Source of the DNA: an uncultured Clostridia bacterium
GTDB lineage: Bacteria > Bacillota > Limnochordia > Darwinibacteriales > DTU012
Length of the DNA: 42,414 nucleotides
Assembly: GCA_900019385.1 (NCBI GenBank)
Contig: FIZJ01000032.1
Coordinates: forward strand, 1-42,414
Direction: 5' to 3'
Shown here: positions 35,988 through 42,414 of the stretch, one piece after another
Layout: each line of letters begins with the position of its first letter
Numbering within the stretch: the stretch's first letter is position 1
Position numbers and translations under genes: made by a program
Notes under the pieces: generated by a model
Told to the model about the DNA's origin: nothing
The model's database searches: none
What the model saw: only the letters and a program-made list of their open reading frames with translations

Positions 35988-36695
35988 ATGGACGGCGGCA
36001 ACAGGATTGAAGCGTTGATTACCATTTTGGACTACAGCCTGAAAGACCGGTTGATTAATACTCTCAAAGCGTGCGAGATGCCGGCCGCGTTTTTGGTGCA
36101 CGGCTTGGGAACAGCGAAATCAGTGGTTTACGACATCCTCGGGTACGGTGGGCCGAAAAAAATCATCGCTGTCACATTGCAAACAGCCAGGATGGCCCGT
36201 CGTTTCGTGGAGAAGTTAGGGGATGTGATCGACTTCAGCAAGCCGGGCACAGGCATATGCTGCGGCATCAGTGTAACCAGCATCAGCAATGTGGTTTCCA
36301 ATACCCTTGGACAAACAGATAAAAACCTGGAGATAGGAAGTGAAGTCATGCCTGCTACTTCGGAACATCAATTTCATTTGATTGTCAGCATCGTCAACAA
36401 CGGGTTCTTTGAACATGCCATGGAAGCGGCCAAGGAAGCGGGGGCGACGGGAGGGACATTGATTCACGCCCGCGGTTTGGGTTCAAAAGAAGCCGTCAAG
36501 TACCTGGGCATCACTATCGAACCGGAAAAAGACCTGATCCTGATTGTGGCCCCCCAGGAGAAAAAGCGGGCCATCATGGAAGGCATCACCAAAGCTGTTG
36601 GGCTTACCACTCCCGGCAGCGGCATCTGTTTTTCCCTGCCCATCAATCACCTCTCCGGCTTTGGCGCCGGCATCGACAATATTGATCAGATCTAG
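35988..36695 (+). CDS. Double-domain P-II-like regulatory protein
   Basis: A 235-residue soluble protein made of two P-II-like domains (about 5-110 and 125-225). Each begins with a strand-helix unit (EALITILDYSLKDRLINTLKAC; HLIVSIVNNGFFEHAMEAAKEA). A Gly-rich loop follows (HGLGTAKS; HARGLGSKEA), then a strand-helix (IIAVTLQTARMARRFVEKLG; LILIVAPQEKKRAIMEGI) and a Gly-rich end (PGTGICCGISV; PGSGICFSLPI). Classical GlnB uridylylation and ATP-loop motifs are not obvious. The ribosome site GGAGGG precedes the ATG. It is paired with DUF1538, so it probably regulates that membrane protein, much as GlnK regulates AmtB; this is inference from the pairing. Confidence 0.8.
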   Translation: MDGGNRIEALITILDYSLKDRLINTLKACEMPAAFLVHGLGTAKSVVYDILGYGGPKKIIAVTLQTARMARRFVEKLGDVIDFSKPGTGICCGISVTSISNVVSNTLGQTDKNLEIGSEVMPATSEHQFHLIVSIVNNGFFEHAMEAAKEAGATGGTLIHARGLGSKEAVKYLGITIEPEKDLILIVAPQEKKRAIMEGITKAVGLTTPGSGICFSLPINHLSGFGAGIDNIDQI

Positions 36696-36710
36696 GGCTT
36701 AAATAAAAGG

Positions 36711-36733
36711 AAGGGGGGTTCAAAGCCCCCCTT
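36711..36733. terminator. Bidirectional terminator between P-II-like and phenol-lyase genes
   Basis: AAGGGGGG (36711-36718) pairs with CCCCCCTT (36726-36733). On the minus strand it is followed by TCCTTTTATTT. It overlaps the stop codon of the minus-strand lyase. Confidence 0.75.
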
Positions 36734-38177
36734 AATACTCGCCCAAATCAGCCATGTATTTGTCGGCAAGCTGCTCCTGCCAGTCTGACAGAGGCGCCAG
36801 CCTGCCGAAGAAGAAGCGCAGTGTCTCCGGCTCTTCCACAAATTTTAGGCCCCCGACCAGCCGGCGGTTTTCATAGAGCCAGCTCACCCGGTCCACAACA
36901 TACTTCACCTGGGAGAGGGTGAACACGCGCCGCGGCAGTGCCAGGCGCAAAAGCTCCATGTCCGCCAGTCGCTCCGAACCGTCGGGTTCGCGCTGTTCAG
37001 ACATGGTGCCCCGTTCCATGCCCCGGGCCCCGCTGGCGATATATACGGCGGCAGCCAAAGCTCCGGCAGGATATTCCTCCTGCGGCAGATGATCCAGAAA
37101 CTCCCGCGCGTCAAGATGACAGCCCAAACCTCCTGGTGGTGTGACCACCGGAATCCCGCGCTTGATGAGCTCCTCCGCCATATATGCGATAAACTGGGGG
37201 CCGTGGCTGATCATTTCCAACTCCATTGTTTCCTCGAGCCCAACTGCTATTGCCTCCATCTCCCGGACCGACATGCCGCCGTAGGTCAGGAAGCCTTCGT
37301 AAAGCGGGATGAACTCCCGGATCTGCTTGAAATACTCCGCGTTGCTGGTCATCATTCCGCCGCCCCGGGCGCATCCTAGCTTGCGGCCGGAAAAATAGAT
37401 GATGTCGCACAAATCGGCGATCCTTCGGGCAATTTCCCGAATACTCCAATCCCGGTATTTTTCTTCCCGGACTTTGATGAAATACAGATTGTCCGCCAGA
37501 AGGCTGGCGTCCAGGATCAGCGGGATGCCGTGTTTGCCGCACAAAGACTTGACTTCTGCCAGGTTGTCCAAAGAAAATGGCTGCCCGCCGATGAGGTTTG
37601 TCCCCGCTTCCATCCGGACAAAAGCGATGCGGCTTGCACCGTGCTCCTCCACTACCTGCCGCAGTTTGTCGATATCCATGTTCCCTTTGAATGGATAGGC
37701 GCTGGAAATGCGGTATGCCTCGTCGATGGGTGTTTCCACCACACTGCCGCCGCAGAGAACGATATGGGCCTTGGTGGTCGTAAAGTGATAATTCATGGGC
37801 ACGATAGTGCCGGGTTTGACAAAAACCTTGGCCAGGATATGTTCGCAGGCTCGGCCCTGGTGAGCAGGGAGGAAATACTTCGTTCCAAACAGTTCCGTGC
37901 ATTTGGCTTCCAGCCTGGCGAAGGTCTCGGAACCGGCGTAGCTGTCGTCGGCTTCCATCATCGCCGCCAGCTGCCGGTCGCTCATGGCGTTCACACCGCT
38001 GTCGGTGAGCATGTCCAGATAGACGTCGCGGTTTTTCAGCAGAAATGTGTTGCTGCCCGCGTCCTGCACAGCCTTCAGGCGTTCTTTGACCGAAAGCAGG
38101 CTTAGTTTCTGGACAATCCTCACTTTGTGCATTTCCACAGGAATCTCTTCACCTGAATAAAACCTGATTCTGTTCAT
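36732..38177 (-). CDS. Tyrosine phenol-lyase-like PLP enzyme (tryptophanase/TPL family)
   Basis: A 481-residue PLP-dependent beta-eliminating lyase. Family motifs include LTDSGVNAMSDRQ, YAGSETF, HQGRACEH, GGQPFSLDNL, the PLP lysine Lys266 (SGRKLG), YGGMSVREMEAI and LPRRVF. By alignment to my memory of Citrobacter TPL, residues that separate TPL from tryptophanase are TPL-type: Thr133 (T124, Asp in tryptophanase), Arg389 (R381) and Phe455 (F448, His in tryptophanase). Tyr80, Arg109, Asp223 and Arg411 are kept, but the PLP-contacting Arg217 is Leu226, so activity may be altered. TPL splits Tyr into phenol, pyruvate and ammonia, reversibly. ATG 38177 has AGGAGAG upstream. A T-box leader precedes it. 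Confidence 0.8.
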   Translation of the reverse strand: MNRIRFYSGEEIPVEMHKVRIVQKLSLLSVKERLKAVQDAGSNTFLLKNRDVYLDMLTDSGVNAMSDRQLAAMMEADDSYAGSETFARLEAKCTELFGTKYFLPAHQGRACEHILAKVFVKPGTIVPMNYHFTTTKAHIVLCGGSVVETPIDEAYRISSAYPFKGNMDIDKLRQVVEEHGASRIAFVRMEAGTNLIGGQPFSLDNLAEVKSLCGKHGIPLILDASLLADNLYFIKVREEKYRDWSIREIARRIADLCDIIYFSGRKLGCARGGGMMTSNAEYFKQIREFIPLYEGFLTYGGMSVREMEAIAVGLEETMELEMISHGPQFIAYMAEELIKRGIPVVTPPGGLGCHLDAREFLDHLPQEEYPAGALAAAVYIASGARGMERGTMSEQREPDGSERLADMELLRLALPRRVFTLSQVKYVVDRVSWLYENRRLVGGLKFVEEPETLRFFFGRLAPLSDWQEQLADKYMADLGEY

Positions 38178-38204
38178 CAAGATCTCTCCTCTTCGCTTCA
38201 TTAA

Positions 38205-38482
38205 CAAAAAAAGCCGTCCATTTCCAGGACGACTTAACACCGCGGTACCACCTGTCTTAATCTGCCAAACAGATTCACTCGTTTTCAGGAAGCCATCACT
38301 TCCCTAACCGGTAACGCCGGTAAGCGGCCAGGCCTACTGCTGTTTCAGCCCGCGGCTCCAGGGTGTATTTCAGCCGGCGGCAGCTGCCAAGTCGCACCAC
38401 CCCTTGGCTCTCTGCGAGCCCCTCTCCAGCTTACTTCTCCCTTTCACGGCCTTTGGATGTAAATTTGTTGGAGAAATCATTT
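38205..38482 (-). ncRNA. T-box leader, specifier UAC (Tyr)
   Basis: The minus-strand leader carries the T-box core AGGTGGTACCGCG (38241-38253) and, after it, a terminator stem GTCGTCC/GGACGGC with seven T (38205-38233). Stem I can be built by eye: lower helix AGGG/CCCU, a specifier loop with 5' side AGAAGUA and 3' side GAAAUACA, then upper helix AGCUGG/CCGGCU. The codon next to the usual 3' purine is UAC (38365-38367), Tyr. The antiterminator bulge UGGU would pair with a discriminator A, which fits tRNA-Tyr and not tRNA-Trp (G). An alternative reading of the loop as AUA would be followed by C and is less likely. It should switch the lyase on when tRNA-Tyr is uncharged. Confidence 0.88.
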
Positions 38483-38488
38483 AAAAAA

Positions 38489-38517
38489 ATTATAAAATAC
38501 TTCTCAGGCTTTGTCAA
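38489..38517 (-). promoter_or_regulatory. Consensus promoter of the T-box transcript
   Basis: On the minus strand TTGACA (38512-38517), 17 bases, then TATAAT (38489-38494): a perfect sigma-A promoter, starting the leader near 38482. Confidence 0.92.
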
Positions 38518-38591
38518 TAAACCCTGCGGCAGGTATAGCGGATCCTGCGCCGAAGAAAAGAGAGGAAACCTGTTGACAAAGGAGCCTGTCT

Positions 38592-40202
38592 ATGCTTAAG
38601 TTTGATCCGCTGTACAATCCTTATCCTTCTCAAAGAATGACCGTCTATGCCAAAAACGGCATGGTTGCCACTTCCCAGCCGCTGGCCGCCCAAGCCGGCC
38701 TGGAGATACTTAAAAAAGGCGGCAATGCCGTTGATGCCGCCGTTGCCGCCGCAGCCTGCCTCACGGTGGTGGAACCGACATCCAACGGTATCGGCGGCGA
38801 TGCCTTCGCCATTGTCTGGAGCGGAGGCAGGCTGTACGGCCTCAATGCCAGCGGCCCCGCGCCCAAAGGCATTTCCATCAGTAAAGTGCTGCAAAAAGGG
38901 CATAGCGCCATGCCGCGCTACGGCTGGCTGCCGGTTACTGTGCCGGGGATACCCGCCGCCTGGGCTGCGCTGGCGGAGCGCTTTGGACTGCTCCCGCTGA
39001 CAGAAACACTAAAACCGGCGATCGCTTACGCCGAAGACGGCTACCCTGTTTCACCGGTCACCGGGTACTACTGGCAAAGAGCATATGAGGTATACAAAGA
39101 AAACCTGAAAGGCGAGGAGTTCGCCCACTGGTTCGCCACTTTCGCCCCAGGAGGAAAGCCTCCGGCCATTGGCGAGATCTGGCGATCCCCGGGGCACGCC
39201 AGGTCGCTTAAGGCAATTGCCGAAACCAACGCCCGCGCCTTCTACAGTGGAGAGTTGGCCGAGGCTATCCATCAATTTGCCCGGAAAACCGGCGGGCTGA
39301 TCACCAAAGAAGACCTCGCCGCTTTCCAGCCGGAATGGGTGGAACCAATCCGCGTCAATTACCGCGGCTTTGATGTGTGGGAACTGCCGCCCAACGGCCA
39401 GGGGCTGGTGGCGCTGATGGCCTTGAAGATTCTGGAGCAGTGCGGGGATTTGGCCCCTGGTGATGTGGAGACTTACCACCGCCAAATCGAGGCGATCAAG
39501 CTTGCTTTCGCCGATGGCAGAACGTATATCACCGATCCCAAAGCGATGCCTGTCTCGGCGGCGGAACTGCTCACGGAGGACTATGCAAGGGAGCGCCGGC
39601 GGTTGATTACAGACACCGCCCTGGAGCCTGTGCCCGGGAAACCGCCGCAGGGCGGCACAGTGTACCTGGCGGTGGCGGACAGCAAGGGCAATATGGTATC
39701 ATATATCCAAAGCAACTACATGGGGTTTGGCTCAGGCATCGTGGTTCCCGAAACAGGAATCGCCTTGCAGAACCGGGGCCACACATTCTCCCTGGAGCCC
39801 GGCCACGTCAACAGCCTCAAGCCCGGCAAGCGCACCTACCACACCATCATTCCCGGGTTTTTGACCAAAGGCGGCCAACCTGTCGGGCCTTTTGGCGTGA
39901 TGGGCGGTTTTATGCAGCCCCAAGGCCATGTCCAGGTCATCGTCAACACTATAGATTTCAACCTAAATCCCCAGGCGGCGTTGGATGCGCCCCGCTGGCA
40001 GTGGATTGAGGGCAAAAAGGTTGAGGTGGAAAGCGCGCTACCCAACCACATCGCCCGGGCAATTGCCCAAAAAGGCCATCAGGTTCAGGTAGCCCTCACT
40101 TCCGGCGGCTTTGGCCGGGGCCAGATCATCTGGCGGATGCCCGACGGTACTTTGGCCGGGGGCACCGAGTCCCGCACCGACGGCGCTATCGCGGCTTGGT
40201 AA
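38592..40202 (+). CDS. Gamma-glutamyltransferase family protein, cytoplasmic
   Basis: A 536-residue Ntn hydrolase of the gamma-glutamyltransferase family, which matures by self-cleavage before a Thr. Motifs: NGMVATSQPLAAQAG, GGNAVDAAVAAAACLTVVEP, SNGIGGDAFAIVW, LPVTVPGIPAAW, ELPPNGQGLVAL, the likely nucleophile Thr356 in QGGTVYLAVAD, NMVSYIQSNYMGFGSG and GVMGGFMQPQGH. There is no signal peptide, unlike the secreted GGTs that use glutathione, and the PLSSMxP substrate loop is not evident, so the substrate may be another gamma-glutamyl or amide compound. The ATG has AAAGGAG seven bases upstream. It is divergent from the T-box transcript. Confidence 0.88.
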   Translation: MLKFDPLYNPYPSQRMTVYAKNGMVATSQPLAAQAGLEILKKGGNAVDAAVAAAACLTVVEPTSNGIGGDAFAIVWSGGRLYGLNASGPAPKGISISKVLQKGHSAMPRYGWLPVTVPGIPAAWAALAERFGLLPLTETLKPAIAYAEDGYPVSPVTGYYWQRAYEVYKENLKGEEFAHWFATFAPGGKPPAIGEIWRSPGHARSLKAIAETNARAFYSGELAEAIHQFARKTGGLITKEDLAAFQPEWVEPIRVNYRGFDVWELPPNGQGLVALMALKILEQCGDLAPGDVETYHRQIEAIKLAFADGRTYITDPKAMPVSAAELLTEDYARERRRLITDTALEPVPGKPPQGGTVYLAVADSKGNMVSYIQSNYMGFGSGIVVPETGIALQNRGHTFSLEPGHVNSLKPGKRTYHTIIPGFLTKGGQPVGPFGVMGGFMQPQGHVQVIVNTIDFNLNPQAALDAPRWQWIEGKKVEVESALPNHIARAIAQKGHQVQVALTSGGFGRGQIIWRMPDGTLAGGTESRTDGAIAAW

Positions 40203-40213
40203 GCATCATCAAT

Positions 40214-40232
40214 TTAATGCAATTTTAATGCT
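40214..40232 (+). promoter_or_regulatory. PhoP/OmpR-type direct repeat before the DUF4342-two-component operon
   Basis: TTTAATGC occurs at 40214-40221 and again at 40225-40232. The TTAATG cores are separated by five bases (11-base period), the geometry bound by OmpR/PhoB-family dimers. A weaker TTAAAGC copy lies at 40247-40253, and a TAGAAT -10-like hexamer at 40262-40267. The operon downstream encodes such a regulator, so autoregulation is plausible. Confidence 0.4.
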
Positions 40233-40298
40233 GCTCAAATTCGCCTTAAAGCTGCCTCTGTTAGAATGCAGGTAAATTCACAAAGGAGGTACAGCTTG

Positions 40299-40754
40299 AT
40301 GAACGACAAACTGGAACAAATTGAACGGCTGCGGGAAAGGGCCAAGGTTACTTATGACGAGGCCAAACATGCGTATGAAGCCGCCGGCGGGGATCTGCTG
40401 GAAGCCTTGATCCTTCTGGAGAAGCAGGGCAAGGTCAAACCCCCCGAGGGCAACGGTTTCTACAGCAGTGAACAGCCCACGGTGGAGCAGCATGAAGAAA
40501 AGAAGCAGTCCAAGGGCGGGAATTCCGACAGCTCGCTGAAGCGTTTCTGGCAGTTTTTGGTGGGCTTGTTCCACAGATGCAACAACACTACTGTGGAAAT
40601 GATTCAGAACGATGAGACAAAAGTCAAGATTCCCCTCACCCTCGTGATTCTGTTTACTCTCTTCCTTCCCTGGGTTGTCATTGTGCTCCTGGTGCTAGGA
40701 TTGTTCTTCAATTTCAAGTACCGGATCTATGAGAATCCTAAGGATGAGAATTAA
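40299..40754 (+). CDS. DUF4342 domain membrane protein
   Basis: A 151-residue protein. Residues 1-47 form a DUF4342/UBA-like helical domain (MNDKLEQIERLRERAKVTYD, then AGGDLLEALILLEKQGKV). A charged linker (about 48-80) leads to a second motif (RCNNTTVEMIQNDETKVKIPLT) and one or two closely spaced membrane segments (LVILFTLFLPWVVIVLLVLGLFF). AAAGGAGGT is eight bases before ATG 40299. It sits 40 bases before a response regulator and so probably shares its transcript. A role in envelope sensing with the kinase is inference. Confidence 0.82.
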   Translation: MNDKLEQIERLRERAKVTYDEAKHAYEAAGGDLLEALILLEKQGKVKPPEGNGFYSSEQPTVEQHEEKKQSKGGNSDSSLKRFWQFLVGLFHRCNNTTVEMIQNDETKVKIPLTLVILFTLFLPWVVIVLLVLGLFFNFKYRIYENPKDEN

Positions 40755-40794
40755 AAAGGTTTAAAGGGCGGAAAGCGTCAAGGAGGAGGATTGG

Positions 40795-41472
40795 ATGGCT
40801 GCGCGGATCCTGGTTGTGGAAGATGAGGAGAAATTTGCCCGTTTCATTGAAATGGAACTGACCCACGAAGGCTACGAGGTAGCCAAGGCTTTCGACGGCC
40901 GTACCGGTTTGGAGCTTGCCGAATCGGGGCAGTTTGATCTGGTTCTCCTTGACATCATGCTGCCGGGGTTGAACGGGATGGAAGTGCTGCGGCGGCTGCG
41001 GCGCAGCTCTTCTGTCCCTGTGATCATGCTTACAGCCAGGGACAGCGTCATCGACAAAGTGTCGGGGCTGGACAGCGGTGCCGATGACTATATCACCAAG
41101 CCCTTCGCCATTGAGGAGCTTTTGGCCCGGATCCGCACCGCCTTGCGCAAAACCGCTGTGTTTGGCGAAGCCAAAATCCTGACAGTGGGGGATCTCCGCC
41201 TCGATGTGGGGCGGCGGCAGTGTATGTATCGGGAAACACCGATTGAACTAACCAAGCGGGAGTTTGATCTTCTGCAGCACCTGCTGGAGAACAAAGGCCT
41301 GGTCATGTCCAGGGAAACGCTGTTGGAGAAAGTCTGGGGATACGATTACGCGGGCGAAACCAACGTGGTGGACGTGTACATCCGCTTTCTCCGCAGCAAG
41401 ATCGACGAACGGTTCGGCACAAAGCTGATCGCCACCGTCCGGGGAGTGGGGTATGTCATCCGCGATGAATAA
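40795..41472 (+). CDS. OmpR/PhoB-family response regulator
   Basis: A 225-residue DNA-binding regulator. The receiver domain has the acidic pair in VVEDEEKF, the phosphorylated Asp in LVLLDIMLPG (about residue 52), the Thr in IMLTARD and the Lys in YITKPF. The C-terminal winged-helix domain shows ELTKREFDLLQHLLENKG and VVDVYIRFLRSKID, ending VRGVGYVIRDE. GGAGGAGGA precedes the ATG. The stop overlaps the histidine kinase start by 8 bases. Confidence 0.95.
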   Translation: MAARILVVEDEEKFARFIEMELTHEGYEVAKAFDGRTGLELAESGQFDLVLLDIMLPGLNGMEVLRRLRRSSSVPVIMLTARDSVIDKVSGLDSGADDYITKPFAIEELLARIRTALRKTAVFGEAKILTVGDLRLDVGRRQCMYRETPIELTKREFDLLQHLLENKGLVMSRETLLEKVWGYDYAGETNVVDVYIRFLRSKIDERFGTKLIATVRGVGYVIRDE

Positions 41473-42414
41473 TCAAGCGAAAACCGATTGGCGCAGCAAA
41501 CTCCGTTTTTCCATCGCAGCCAGGCTCAACATCAAAATGTGGTTGTGGCTGCTGTCTTTTTTTATCTCCCTGAATATCTTGCTGTTTGGCGCTGGATTCA
41601 TCTTGACGGTTTCTTACGGCGAGCGGCAGCTCGCGGCCATTGCGCCTTACCTTGATGAGATCGAATCCCTGGCGGCCAATCAGCTGATTGGAGTGTCTGG
41701 GATCTCCGTCGAGCAACTGGAGGCGGAACCGAGGGGGCTAGTCCTGCCAGAGTTCCTTAAGCGGGCGGTGGCTGATGAAACGGCGGCTTTTTCCCGGAGT
41801 TTCAAGGTGCTCTCGCCGCCTTTGGCGTGGCCGAATCTGCAGAAAATGGCGAAACAGCTGGCCTACCGGGTGGAGTTTGCTCAAGGTGAGGGCGGGAGCG
41901 CCTGGGGGCTGACGATCAGCCTGGAGCCGGCGGCCCGGCCGATCATGTTTATCCTCGGCATTCTTCTGGTTGTTGAGCTGATCACTTTGGTGAGCAGGTT
42001 CTTCAACGGAATACAGCAGATTCGGGAAACCTTGACCCCCCTTACTGAACTGGCGAAGCAGGCCCAGAGCCTTAACGCGCAGAGAGGGCCTTTCACCGTC
42101 GAAGAGATGAGGGAGCTCGCCGGCAAGCTGGAAGGCATCAACGCCGCCAGGCTGGATACCCGCATCGATATTAAAACCACCCAGGATGAGCTTAAGGGGC
42201 TGGCCCAGGCCATCAACCAGATGCTGGACCGGATCAACGAATCCTACCGCGCCCAAGCTCGGTTTGTCTCCGACGCTTCCCATGAACTGCGGACACCGAT
42301 AGCCGCCATTCAGGGCTACGTCAATCTGCTAGACCGGTGGGGCAAGTATGACGAAAAGGCGCTGCAGGAATCGATCGACGCCATCAAAGAAGAGACAGCC
42401 AACATGAAGGAACT
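41465..42414 (+). CDS. Sensor histidine kinase, truncated by the window end
   Basis: The frame from ATG 41465 stays open to the window edge (316 complete codons). It shows a first membrane segment (LWLLSFFISLNILLFGAGFIL, about 27-50), a ~110-residue outside sensor region, and a second membrane segment (PIMFILGILLVVELITLVSRFF). A HAMP-like linker follows (RLDTRIDI...DELKGLAQAINQMLDRI), and then the dimerisation/phosphoacceptor helix FVSDASHELRTPIAAIQGY with the phosphorylated His. The ATP-binding domain lies beyond the window. It is the partner of the response regulator; the signal is unknown. Confidence 0.93.
   Translation, partial: MNNQAKTDWRSKLRFSIAARLNIKMWLWLLSFFISLNILLFGAGFILTVSYGERQLAAIAPYLDEIESLAANQLIGVSGISVEQLEAEPRGLVLPEFLKRAVADETAAFSRSFKVLSPPLAWPNLQKMAKQLAYRVEFAQGEGGSAWGLTISLEPAARPIMFILGILLVVELITLVSRFFNGIQQIRETLTPLTELAKQAQSLNAQRGPFTVEEMRELAGKLEGINAARLDTRIDIKTTQDELKGLAQAINQMLDRINESYRAQARFVSDASHELRTPIAAIQGYVNLLDRWGKYDEKALQESIDAIKEETANMKE

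Noticed and set aside
36732-38177. Calling the lyase a tryptophanase
   Set aside because: The residues that mark tryptophanase (Asp and His at the positions of TPL T124 and F448) are Thr and Phe here, and the T-box bulge does not fit tRNA-Trp.

Overview
The window looks like a chromosomal segment from a spore-forming, anaerobic, plant-polysaccharide-using member of the Bacillota, probably a poorly cultured clostridial or limnochordial lineage. The evidence is a tricistronic GerA-type germination receptor, a T-box leader, strong AGGAGG-type ribosome sites with frequent GTG/TTG starts, sigma-A-type promoters, and a flavin/FeS enzyme cluster of the kind found in acetogens and related anaerobes. 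Most genes are moderately GC-rich. The beta-helix locus at 22.8-24.5 kb is visibly more AT-rich. No rRNA, CRISPR array, insertion sequence or replication origin was seen.

Layout. 1-2.7 kb: the end of an unrecognised gene that appears frameshifted, then a secreted pectate-lyase-like lipoprotein. 2.7-4.5 kb: a DegV protein (minus) and a glutamine cyclotransferase (plus). 4.5-10.1 kb: three overlapping genes whose domain plan matches the Sporomusa-type (Stn) electron-bifurcating transhydrogenase (NuoE-like, NuoF-like, and a large fusion of [2Fe-2S], GltD/NfnB-like, ferredoxin and truncated molybdopterin-type modules). 10.2-12.1 kb: a secreted GH43 arabinanase and a small P-II-like protein. 12.2-21.6 kb (minus): a probable long operon of sorbose-1-phosphate-reductase-like dehydrogenase, lipB, lipA, E2, E3, fused E1 alpha-beta and a PHP-domain protein, that is, a complete 2-oxoacid dehydrogenase complex with its own lipoylation genes. 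21.8-22.6 kb: a sorbitol-6-phosphate dehydrogenase. 22.8-24.5 kb: a decayed beta-helix lipoprotein gene. 24.6-28.1 kb: a GDT1/TMEM165-type cation transporter with an unusual Cys-rich tail, prephenate dehydratase and a YeiH-type transporter. 28.2-32.7 kb (minus): the germination receptor gerAA-gerAC-gerAB, preceded by an exported NlpC/P60-like protein that lacks the catalytic Cys. 32.8-33.6 kb: eight tRNA genes under a consensus promoter, followed by a 5'-truncated Ntn-hydrolase gene. 34.4-36.7 kb: a DUF1538 membrane protein paired with a double-domain P-II-like protein. 36.7-38.5 kb (minus): a tyrosine phenol-lyase-like enzyme under a T-box leader whose specifier reads UAC (Tyr). 38.6-42.4 kb: a cytoplasmic gamma-glutamyltransferase, a DUF4342 membrane protein and an OmpR-family two-component system that runs off the window.

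How it fits together. Pectate lyase and arabinanase supply pectin-derived sugars. The sorbose/sorbitol phosphate dehydrogenases and the 2-oxoacid dehydrogenase produce reduced nicotinamide, and the Stn-like complex would balance NADH, NADPH and ferredoxin. The most unusual items are the phenol-lyase under a tyrosine T-box, the catalytically dead NlpC/P60 protein with a hairpin covering the gerAA ribosome site, the GDT1 transporter with a duplicated Cys motif, the DUF1538/P-II pair, and the PHP protein translationally coupled to a fused E1. All functions are inferred from sequence motifs read by eye; no database search was run.
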